Shown here piece after piece: positions 24,141-30,579 of a DNA stretch of 30,579 bases. Location of the stretch: positions 1 through 30,579 of the forward strand of contig DEHV01000042.1 in assembly GCA_002352105.1 (NCBI GenBank). Reading direction: 5' to 3'. Source of the DNA: Chitinophagaceae bacterium UBA2791 (GTDB taxonomy: Bacteria > Bacteroidota > Bacteroidia > Chitinophagales > Chitinophagaceae). Positions within the stretch are counted from its first letter, which is position 1. Every line of letters begins with the position of its first letter. The notes beneath the pieces were generated by a model. It was given only the letters and a program-made list of their open reading frames with translations, had not been told where the DNA came from and ran no database searches. Position numbers and translations under genes: made by a program.

Positions 24141-25463
24141 ATGAGGAATAACTTAAAAGGGGCGATAGTATTAGCGGTCATTTGTTTTTTATGCTTCGGC
24201 GCATCGGCTCGGTCTCAGGATAGTCTTCCCCATAGGGTAACGCTTCGGGAAGCGGTGGAGTATTCCATAAAGCGTCAGCCGGTCATACAGCAGGCGCTGG
24301 CAGATGAACAGATCACTGAGGCGGGGATAAAAAGCAGGCTGGCAGACTGGTATCCGCAGATCAATTTCAATTATAATCTCCAGCACAATTTTGTTCTTCC
24401 CACAACGATCGTGCAGGGTACTCCGCAGCGATTTGGGGTCGACAATACCTCGGCTGCGCAGTTCACCTTATCGCAGGTTATTTTTAACCGCGACGCCCTG
24501 CTGGCCAACCGCACCCGTAAGGATGTCCGTTTGCAATCGCGCCAGATGACCGCCAGCAGCAAGATCGAGACCGAGGCGGCAGTGTCCAAAGCATTTTATG
24601 ACGTGCTTGCTTCTGTTCAGCAGCTGAAAGTGTCTGATGAGAACATCGCCAGGATAGAGAGAAGCATGAAGGACGCCTATAATCAGTACCAGGCGGGCGT
24701 TACCGATAAGACCGATTATAAAAGGGCGAATATTGCGTTGAACAACGCCCGGGCCCTGAAGAGGACCAATGAAGAATTTTTAAAAGCGAAAACGGCCTAT
24801 CTCAAGTCTTTAATGGGATACCCGGGAGAGGGGCAATTGGAGATTGTCTATGACAGCCTGCAAATGGAACAGGAAATACTCCTGGATACCCTTCAGCAGG
24901 CGGATCATACAAACAGGATCGAATTTAAACTGCTGGAAACGCAGCAACGTTTGCTGGAGGCTAACCTGAAGTATATGCGATGGGGCTATCTTCCCTCCAT
25001 CTCTCTTAACGGCGCTTATAATTTTAACTACCAGCAGAATAATTTTTCGAAGCTGTACAATATCAATTACCCTAACTCTTTTGCGGCGATCGCGTTGACC
25101 GTTCCGCTGTTCCAGGGAGGTAAGAGAAAGGCCAATATTGAATCGGCGCAATGGCAGTTGCAGAGGAACCGCCTCGACATTGTTAACCTGCAGAATGCCG
25201 TAAGCGCCGAATATACCGGGGCGCTGGCCGCATATAAAAGCGAATTGGCCAATTACGAATCCATAAAAGAAAATCTTGCGCTGGCTACCGAAGTGTATGC
25301 TATCATTCAATTACAATACAAGTCGGGCATCAAGACCTACCTGGAAGTAATTAATTCGGAAACGGACCTGCGCACCGCGCAGATCAATTATTATAATTCC
25401 CTGTACAACCTGCTTTCCAGCAAGATCGACGTACAAAAAGCATTAGGACAAATCAATTATTAA
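24141..25463 (+). CDS. TolC-family outer-membrane efflux protein
   Basis: A 440-residue protein with a signal peptide (MRNNLKGAIVLAVICFLCFG, cleavage near ARS-QD). It shows the two-fold internal repeat of OEP/TolC proteins: long amphipathic alpha-helical hairpins (about 125-205 and 340-420) separated by beta-strand parts that end in aromatic residues (YPQINFNYNLQHNF; YLPSISLNGAYNFNY). The VPLFQGGKRKANIESAQWQL segment is the usual start of the second hairpin. It forms the trimeric outer-membrane channel of a tripartite pump. The adaptor gene starts 9 bases after its stop and the RND pump follows, so all three components are in one operon. Confidence 0.95.
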   Translation: MRNNLKGAIVLAVICFLCFGASARSQDSLPHRVTLREAVEYSIKRQPVIQQALADEQITEAGIKSRLADWYPQINFNYNLQHNFVLPTTIVQGTPQRFGVDNTSAAQFTLSQVIFNRDALLANRTRKDVRLQSRQMTASSKIETEAAVSKAFYDVLASVQQLKVSDENIARIERSMKDAYNQYQAGVTDKTDYKRANIALNNARALKRTNEEFLKAKTAYLKSLMGYPGEGQLEIVYDSLQMEQEILLDTLQQADHTNRIEFKLLETQQRLLEANLKYMRWGYLPSISLNGAYNFNYQQNNFSKLYNINYPNSFAAIALTVPLFQGGKRKANIESAQWQLQRNRLDIVNLQNAVSAEYTGALAAYKSELANYESIKENLALATEVYAIIQLQYKSGIKTYLEVINSETDLRTAQINYYNSLYNLLSSKIDVQKALGQINY

Positions 25464-25472
25464 TATCATTAT

Positions 25473-26576
25473 ATGAGGCATAGTATATTTTCAGGCGTTG
25501 TCGTATTGTTGCTGCTGTCGGCATGCGGAGATCAAACAAATAAGGCTTCCAATGCCGGCCCGGCTCCTGTGAAAGTGAAGGTAGAGCCCGTGTCCGTCGG
25601 GGAAGCGTCGTATTACGACGAGTATCCCGCTACCGTGACGCCGTTAAACCTGGTAGAACTGCGCCCCCAGGTCAGCGGCTATGTTACCGGCATTCATTTT
25701 AAGGATGGCGAAAGAGTAAAAAAAGGACAGTTGTTGTATTCTATCGACGCGCAACTGTACAATGCCAATCACCAGCAGGCAATAGCCAATCTGAGCGTAC
25801 AGGAAGCCAATCTTATGAAAGCCCGGAAGGATGCGGAAAGATACCGGGAGCTGGCCAAACATGACGCCGTTGCCAGGCAATTGGTGGATAATGCCGAAGC
25901 GGCGCTGGAAGCGGCCAAAAAACAGGCGGAAGCGGCAAAAGCCAATATAGAAGCGGTGCAGACAAGCGTCCGGTACACGCGGGTATATGCTCCCTTCAAT
26001 GGGTTGATCGGTATTTCGCTGGTAAAGGTAGGCGCCGCTGTCTCGGCGGGTCAGACCCTGCTCAATACGGTCTCAACAGACGATGAGCTGGCGGTGGACA
26101 TTTATCTTGATCAACGGGAAATATATCGTTTTACCAGGTTATTGGAAAGCAAACCGCAGGACTCTGTCTTTTCGATCGCTTTCGGCAAGGATATTTATCC
26201 CTATCCCGGTAAGCTGGCTTTCCTGGACAGGGCGGTGGATCCCCAAACAGGAACAATAAAGGCAAGATTGGTTTTTCCTAATCCCAAAAAGGAGCTTCGC
26301 GCCGGGATGAACGGAACCCTGCGCGTAAAAACAAGTTCTTCCTCAGAAACGATTTTGATTCCTTATAAGGCGGTTACGGAAATGCTGGGCGAATACTTTG
26401 TATACGTTCCGGGGGACAGCTCCAAGGTATCGCAGCGAAGGATCGCGCTGGGTAAACAGATAGGGGCCAATGTCATTGTTGAAGAGGGATTGGCGCCCAA
26501 TGAACAGATCGTGGTGGAAGGCATTCAGAACCTGAGAGAGGGATCTGTGATCGCGCCGGACGCTGCTCAACCATAA
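25473..26576 (+). CDS. RND efflux periplasmic adaptor (membrane fusion protein, lipoprotein)
   Basis: A 367-residue AcrA/MexA-type adaptor. The N-terminus is a lipoprotein signal (LLLLLSAC, Cys18), which would anchor the protein in the inner membrane. The lipoyl half-motifs VELRPQVSGYVTGIHFKDGERVKKGQLLY and ARVYAPFNGLIGISLVKVGAAV (spans; key Gly/Val residues) flank an Ala/Glu/Lys-rich coiled-coil hairpin (about 90-160, with NAEAALEAAKKQAEAAKANI). The beta-barrel and membrane-proximal parts follow (DRAVDPQTGTIKARLVFPNP; EQIVVEGIQNLREG). It bridges the RND pump and TolC, with 9 bases to the tolC stop and 40 bases to the pump start. Confidence 0.96.
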   Translation: MRHSIFSGVVVLLLLSACGDQTNKASNAGPAPVKVKVEPVSVGEASYYDEYPATVTPLNLVELRPQVSGYVTGIHFKDGERVKKGQLLYSIDAQLYNANHQQAIANLSVQEANLMKARKDAERYRELAKHDAVARQLVDNAEAALEAAKKQAEAAKANIEAVQTSVRYTRVYAPFNGLIGISLVKVGAAVSAGQTLLNTVSTDDELAVDIYLDQREIYRFTRLLESKPQDSVFSIAFGKDIYPYPGKLAFLDRAVDPQTGTIKARLVFPNPKKELRAGMNGTLRVKTSSSSETILIPYKAVTEMLGEYFVYVPGDSSKVSQRRIALGKQIGANVIVEEGLAPNEQIVVEGIQNLREGSVIAPDAAQP

Positions 26577-26616
26577 ACCGACGGGAAGAAAAATCAGAAG
26601 ATAAAGAATATTTATA

Positions 26617-29600
26617 ATGATAGCAGATACTTTTATAAAAAGGCCGGTTACGGCGATAGTGATATCCATAGTGATTGTGCTGGTGGGGATTATCTCGCTC
26701 ATTAATCTTCCTGTTGCGCAATATCCCGATATATCTCCCCCGACCGTATCCATTTCGGGCAATTTCACGGGAGCCGATGCGCAGACGGTGGAGCAGACGA
26801 CGACTACCGCTATAGAAACCCAGGTGAACGGAACGCCGGGGATGACCTATATGACGAGCAACAGCACCAGCAGTGGCCAGAGCAGCATTACGGTGAACTT
26901 TGAAGTGGGCACGGATATCAATATTGCTACGCTGGATGTGCAGAACCGGGTGAGCGTGGCCGAGCCGACATTGCCCGACGCCGTTAAACGGTTGGGTTTA
27001 ACCGTTAGAAAGAGAAATCCCTCCATCATGACGGCGCTGGCTTTCTATTCTCCCAATGGAACCCACGACTCGAAGTTTATTGGAAACTACGTCAGCTTGT
27101 ATGTGAAGGAGGCGGTCATGCGGGTGAAAGGCGTTGGGGACGTGCTGGCGCGCACCGATGATTTTGGCATGCGCATATGGCTTAACCCTGATAAGCTGGC
27201 TGCATTGGCCATTACGCCTGCAGAGGTGAACGCGGCCTTGCAGGAACAGAATCTCCAGGTTGCCGCAGGAACGGTAGGCGGCAATCCTCAACGGGAAATG
27301 CAGGCGTTTGAATACAGCGTGCTTACCAATAGCCGGCTGAACACCCGCGAGCAGTTTGAAAACATTGTCGTGAGAACAAAGCCGTCCGATGGAAGCATTG
27401 TTTACCTGAAAGATGTGGCCCGGGTAGAGCTGGGACGTTTTGATTATGGCATCAACTCCTTCGTGGATGGAAAACCTGCGGCATTCCTGCTTATTTATCT
27501 TGCTCCCGGGGCCAACGCGATCGAAACCTACGACGGGTTGATGACGATGCTGAATGAGATGCGGAAAAGCTTTCCGAAGGATATCGATTTTTCCATTCCC
27601 AATGAAACGGTCTCCGTGGTCAAAGCTTCTATTAAGGAAGTGACGCATACCCTTGTCGAAGCGCTGTTGCTGGTGATCTTTGTGGTGTTCCTGTTTCTGC
27701 AGAACTGGCGCGCTACGCTGATTCCCGTGTTGGCTATTCCCGTTTCGCTGATCGGCACCTTTATCCTGTTTGGCCCCCTGGGTTTCACGTTGAATACGCT
27801 TACCTTATTCGCCTTTGTGCTGGCGATCGGCATTGTGGTGGATGATGCCATTGTGGTAGTGGAAGCCGTGCAGCATAATATTGACCACGAAAAATTATCG
27901 CCGCGGGAAGCCACCCAAAAAGCGATGAAAGAAATATCCGGCCCCGTTATTGCCATTGCGCTGATCCTGGCGGCCGTATTCGTTCCTGTAGGGTTTATAC
28001 CCGGCATCGTGGGGCGCTTATACCAGCAGTTTGCGATCACCATCGCCGTATCCGTGCTTATTTCTGCCTTTGTCGCCTTGTCGCTGACCCCGGCGCTGTG
28101 TACGATAATGCTCAAACCTTCATCAGAAAACAAAGAGAAAAAGAACCTGCTGGAAAGGTTTTTTGCCGCCTTTAACGGTTGGTTTGGACGCGTTACGAAC
28201 GGGTATGCCAGGGGCGTGGGCAACTGGATCCGGAAGACGCCCTATGTATTGGGCATGCTGGTCGTGTTGTTCGTGGGCCTGTTTTTTCTTTTCAAACACA
28301 AACCGACCTCCTTTATTCCGGTGGAAGACGAGGGCCGGATGTTTGTTACTTACGAAATGCCCGAAGCGGCCTCCACGACCCGAAGCGTGAACATGATGAA
28401 AACGCTGCTCGACCGGATTGGCAAGATACCGGAAGTGCGGGTAGCCGGCGGATTGGCGGGGCTCAATATCATCAGCTTCTCTACCAAATCCAACACCGGA
28501 ACGCTGTTTATCAACCTGCAACCCTGGGACGAACGAAAGGGAAAGGGACAGCATGCGCAGGATATCATGAATAAGATCCGCGCGGCTACCGCGGATATCA
28601 AGGAAGCGCGGATATTGGTCATTGCTCCTCCCGCGATTCCCGGGTTGGGCGCGACTTCCGGGTTTAGTTTCCAGTTGCAGCAGACCACCAGTACGGATAA
28701 CCTGCAACAGTTTGAAAAGGTAGCCGGCGATTTCCTGGCCAAATTGTATCAGCGTCCGGAGATCGCAGCCGCTTATACCTTTTTTAATGCCCGCACGCCA
28801 AGCTACCAGGTAGATGTCGATAAGGAACAGGCCAAGAAGTTAGGCGTTCTGGTCTCCGACGTGTATGCTACGCTTTCCACCTTCCTGGGAAGCAGCTATG
28901 TGAATGATTTTAATTTATATGGAAGAAATTTCAGGGTGATGTCGCAGGCCGACAGCAGCTTCAGGAGTTCGCTGGATGGCGTGGAGAGATTCCATGTGCG
29001 CAACAGCCAGGGCGCCATGATCCCCCTGGGGTCGCTGATCGCCACGAAGGTCATTGAAGCGCCCGCTGTGATATCGCATTATAATATTTATCGTTCCATA
29101 GAAATAAACGGATCGGCAAAGGAAGGATACAGTAGCGGGGATGCGATAAGGGCGCTGGAAGAAACGGCGCAAACCTTGCCGGCCGGTTACGGTTATCAGT
29201 TCTCCGGGATGAGCCTCGAAGAGATAAAGGCGGGCAATCAACAATCGCAGATATTTGTCATTTCCATTGTCTTTGTATTCCTTTTTCTCGCGGCGTTATA
29301 CGAAAGCTGGTCTGTTCCCTTTTCAGTATTGTTTGCCGTTCCGATCGGCGCGTTCGGATCTATCTTGACGCTTACCCTGATCCCCTCGCTCAGCAACAAT
29401 ATCTATGCGCAGATCGGATTGATAACGCTTATCGGGCTTGCCGCGAAAAACGCCATTCTTATTGTGGAGTTTGCCAAGGAAAGGGTAGACCGGGGCATCG
29501 ACGTGATCCATGCGACCATACAGGCGGTTCAGCTTCGTTTAAGGCCGATCGTTATGACATCTCTGGCGTTTATCTTGGGGGTATTGCCGCTGGCCTTTGC

Positions 29601-29808
29601 TTCAGGCGCGGCGGCTGAATCGCGTAAGACCATTGGCTGGACAGTGTTTGGCGGAATGGTGTCTGCGACCACGCTGGCGATTTTCGTGGTGCCCGTGCTG
29701 TTTGTGCTGATCACCAAACTGGCGTATGGCAAAAAGCTGAAACAGATCCAGGAGCAAAAGAAACTGGAGGAGAACACCGACAGGTCAATTTTAGAAAGCC
29801 ATACCTGA
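26617..29808 (+). CDS. RND multidrug efflux pump, HAE1 family (AcrB-like)
   Basis: A 1063-residue inner-membrane proton-driven exporter of the hydrophobe/amphiphile type, close to the usual AcrB length. It starts MIADTFIKRPVTAIVISI, with TM1, and has the conserved NLPVAQYPDISPPTV and the large docking/porter loop. The TM4 proton-relay aspartates are Asp409 and Asp410 in GIVVDDAIVVVE (AcrB Asp407/408), and TM10 has Lys944 in GLAAKNAILIVEF (AcrB Lys940), so it should be active. The second half repeats the fold (FIPVEDEGRMFVTYEMPE). The polar C-terminal tail (KLKQIQEQKKLEENTDRS) is normal. It is the last gene of the arsR-tolC-adaptor-pump set; the substrates are unknown. Confidence 0.97.
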   Translation: MIADTFIKRPVTAIVISIVIVLVGIISLINLPVAQYPDISPPTVSISGNFTGADAQTVEQTTTTAIETQVNGTPGMTYMTSNSTSSGQSSITVNFEVGTDINIATLDVQNRVSVAEPTLPDAVKRLGLTVRKRNPSIMTALAFYSPNGTHDSKFIGNYVSLYVKEAVMRVKGVGDVLARTDDFGMRIWLNPDKLAALAITPAEVNAALQEQNLQVAAGTVGGNPQREMQAFEYSVLTNSRLNTREQFENIVVRTKPSDGSIVYLKDVARVELGRFDYGINSFVDGKPAAFLLIYLAPGANAIETYDGLMTMLNEMRKSFPKDIDFSIPNETVSVVKASIKEVTHTLVEALLLVIFVVFLFLQNWRATLIPVLAIPVSLIGTFILFGPLGFTLNTLTLFAFVLAIGIVVDDAIVVVEAVQHNIDHEKLSPREATQKAMKEISGPVIAIALILAAVFVPVGFIPGIVGRLYQQFAITIAVSVLISAFVALSLTPALCTIMLKPSSENKEKKNLLERFFAAFNGWFGRVTNGYARGVGNWIRKTPYVLGMLVVLFVGLFFLFKHKPTSFIPVEDEGRMFVTYEMPEAASTTRSVNMMKTLLDRIGKIPEVRVAGGLAGLNIISFSTKSNTGTLFINLQPWDERKGKGQHAQDIMNKIRAATADIKEARILVIAPPAIPGLGATSGFSFQLQQTTSTDNLQQFEKVAGDFLAKLYQRPEIAAAYTFFNARTPSYQVDVDKEQAKKLGVLVSDVYATLSTFLGSSYVNDFNLYGRNFRVMSQADSSFRSSLDGVERFHVRNSQGAMIPLGSLIATKVIEAPAVISHYNIYRSIEINGSAKEGYSSGDAIRALEETAQTLPAGYGYQFSGMSLEEIKAGNQQSQIFVISIVFVFLFLAALYESWSVPFSVLFAVPIGAFGSILTLTLIPSLSNNIYAQIGLITLIGLAAKNAILIVEFAKERVDRGIDVIHATIQAVQLRLRPIVMTSLAFILGVLPLAFASGAAAESRKTIGWTVFGGMVSATTLAIFVVPVLFVLITKLAYGKKLKQIQEQKKLEENTDRSILESHT

Positions 29809-29881
29809 CAGGTTACGGCGGCGACTTTATGCCTCCTCGCCATTTTGCGCGAAAGATTGTAGAAAGCCATACCCGACAGGT
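29792..29881 (+). repeat. Short direct repeat pair across the 3' end of the RND gene
   Basis: A 22-base unit beginning TAGAAAGCCATACC and ending GACAGGT occurs at 29792-29813, spanning the RND stop codon, and again at 29860-29881 with one T/C difference. The octamer CGACAGGT also appears at 29778-29785 and in the second copy. The copies start 68 bases apart. They may be a partial local duplication; no transposase or target-site pattern accompanies them. Confidence 0.7.
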
Positions 29882-29945
29882 CCCATCGCCTGAACGTCGT
29901 ACGATACGCCCGATGTTTGCTTTTGCCGTATGCGGTTCGGTTGTA

Positions 29946-30380
29946 TTATCCGATGCCGAGAAGTTCTACTTCAAATATCAGGGCGCTGTTGGGTCCGATC
30001 TGCGCGCTTACCTGCCTTTCGCCATAAGCCAGGTGCGCTGGGATAAAGAAACGCCATTTACTGCCGGCAGGCATTAGCTGTAAGCCTTCGGTCCAGCCCT
30101 TGATCACCTTATTCAGCGGAAAACTAGCCGGTTGTCCCCGGCGCACAGAGCTGTCAAATACGGTTCCGTCGATAAGCGTTCCGTGATAATGACAGGTTAC
30201 CGTATCTGTGGCAGAAGGTTTGGCGCCTGTTCCTGTTGAAATGATCTCATACTGCAACCCGCTTGGCAAGGTTACGATGCCTGGCTTCTTTTTGTTTGCT
30301 TCAAGGAAATCCTGACCTGCCTTTAAATTGGCCGAAGCCTTTTCGTTTTTTAATTGAAACAATCTGTCTGCAATGCCCAT
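29946..30380 (-). CDS. FKBP-type peptidyl-prolyl cis-trans isomerase
   Basis: A 144-residue protein without a signal peptide, so probably cytoplasmic. A helical N-terminal arm of about 30 residues precedes the FKBP domain, as in the FklB/Mip-like group but shorter. The active-site pocket is recognisable: Tyr65 and Asp76 in YHGTLIDGTVFDSS, Val92-Ile93 and Trp96 in KVIKGWTEGLQ, Tyr119 in AYGERQV, and Phe136 in ALIFEVEL. It catalyses prolyl isomerisation in protein folding. It is convergent with the RND operon and has its own promoter-like box. Confidence 0.95.
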   Translation of the reverse strand: MGIADRLFQLKNEKASANLKAGQDFLEANKKKPGIVTLPSGLQYEIISTGTGAKPSATDTVTCHYHGTLIDGTVFDSSVRRGQPASFPLNKVIKGWTEGLQLMPAGSKWRFFIPAHLAYGERQVSAQIGPNSALIFEVELLGIG

Positions 30381-30394
30381 ACTTTATTTTTTCG

Positions 30395-30402
30395 CAAAAT
30401 TA
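30395..30402 (-). promoter_or_regulatory. Candidate -7 box for the FKBP gene
   Basis: On the minus strand this reads TAATTTTG, an exact TAnnTTTG match, 14 bases before the start codon; the leader would be only a few bases long. A -33 element is not clear. Confidence 0.35.
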
Positions 30403-30446
30403 ATTGATTTGCGCCTCATCTTCTGATAAACAGCGACCGTGCGGGC

Positions 30447-30474
30447 GCGTCAAAATTCCATTGCGCATTGACGC
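30447..30474. repeat. Inverted repeat upstream of the FKBP gene
   Basis: GCGTCAA (30447-30453) and TTGACGC (30468-30474) are perfect reverse complements separated by 14 bases. The spacing puts the half-sites two helical turns apart, as for a dimeric regulator, but there is no independent support. The rest of 30403-30579 shows nothing I recognise. Confidence 0.3.
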
Positions 30475-30579
30475 CATGCAACAATTTTTAAATTCGTATT
30501 GTCTCATAAAAGTGGAGCGCGCAGCTTTATAAGACTGCTGGTCTGTACAACGGTATCGGACAGCGTTAGATATAGATTT

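Noticed and set aside
29829..30077. 82-codon open frame after the RND gene
   Set aside because: Most of it is antisense to the FKBP gene, and its start lies in the direct-repeat flank.

Overview
The window looks like chromosomal DNA of a Bacteroidota bacterium, most likely the Chitinophagales/Sphingobacteriales side of the phylum. The evidence is a RagB/SusD-type outer-membrane lipoprotein at the left edge, many exported carbohydrate esterases, AT-rich leaders with almost no Shine-Dalgarno sequences, Bacteroidota-type -7 promoter boxes (TAnnTTTG), and a TolC/adaptor/RND efflux operon. I saw no tRNA, rRNA, CRISPR array, transposase or phage structural gene. The genus is inference only.

Layout. 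1-1335: 3' part of a susD-like gene, closed by a strong terminator. 1550-3900: two tandem, about 90% identical exported alpha/beta hydrolases, also followed by a terminator. 6996 down to 4125 (minus): a probable operon of a secreted hydrolase, a GntP-family sugar-acid symporter and a small four-helix membrane protein. 8260 down to 7163 (minus): a lipoprotein SGNH esterase resembling family CE2. 8558-12346 (plus): an unrecognised secreted protein with a glycosidase-like look, a membrane-anchored transglutaminase-fold protein and a DUF6807/PmoA-like protein. 12598-14588 (plus): a saccharopine dehydrogenase-like protein and a DUF1338 / 2-oxoadipate dioxygenase-decarboxylase, which suggests lysine catabolism. 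17319 down to 14685 (minus): a second tandem esterase pair, this time of CE7/AXE1 type. 17684-20103 (plus): an in-frame ThuA-RidA fusion followed by a D-threonine-aldolase-like PLP enzyme. 20232-22676: phosphoenolpyruvate synthase. 22706-23581: an AraC regulator with no ATG available for its natural N-terminus. 23792-29808: an ArsR-type regulator and a tripartite RND efflux pump. 30380 down to 29946 (minus): a cytoplasmic FKBP-type prolyl isomerase.

How the genes may work together. The left two thirds is dominated by exported enzymes: six hydrolases or esterases in at least four groups lie within about 16 kb of a SusD lipoprotein. This fits deacylation and breakdown of an esterified plant or algal glycan, with GntP importing a released sugar acid. 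It is not a classical compact polysaccharide utilisation locus, because the esterases sit in several separate transcription units and I recognise no polysaccharide lyase or standard glycosidase. The right third is core metabolism and drug efflux.

The items most worth following are the ThuA-RidA fusion, the non-ATG AraC start, the two independent tandem esterase duplications (one with an exactly 100-base identical block that suggests gene conversion), and the unrecognised 631-residue protein with its transglutaminase-like neighbour. I found no clear-cut new defence or mobile system.
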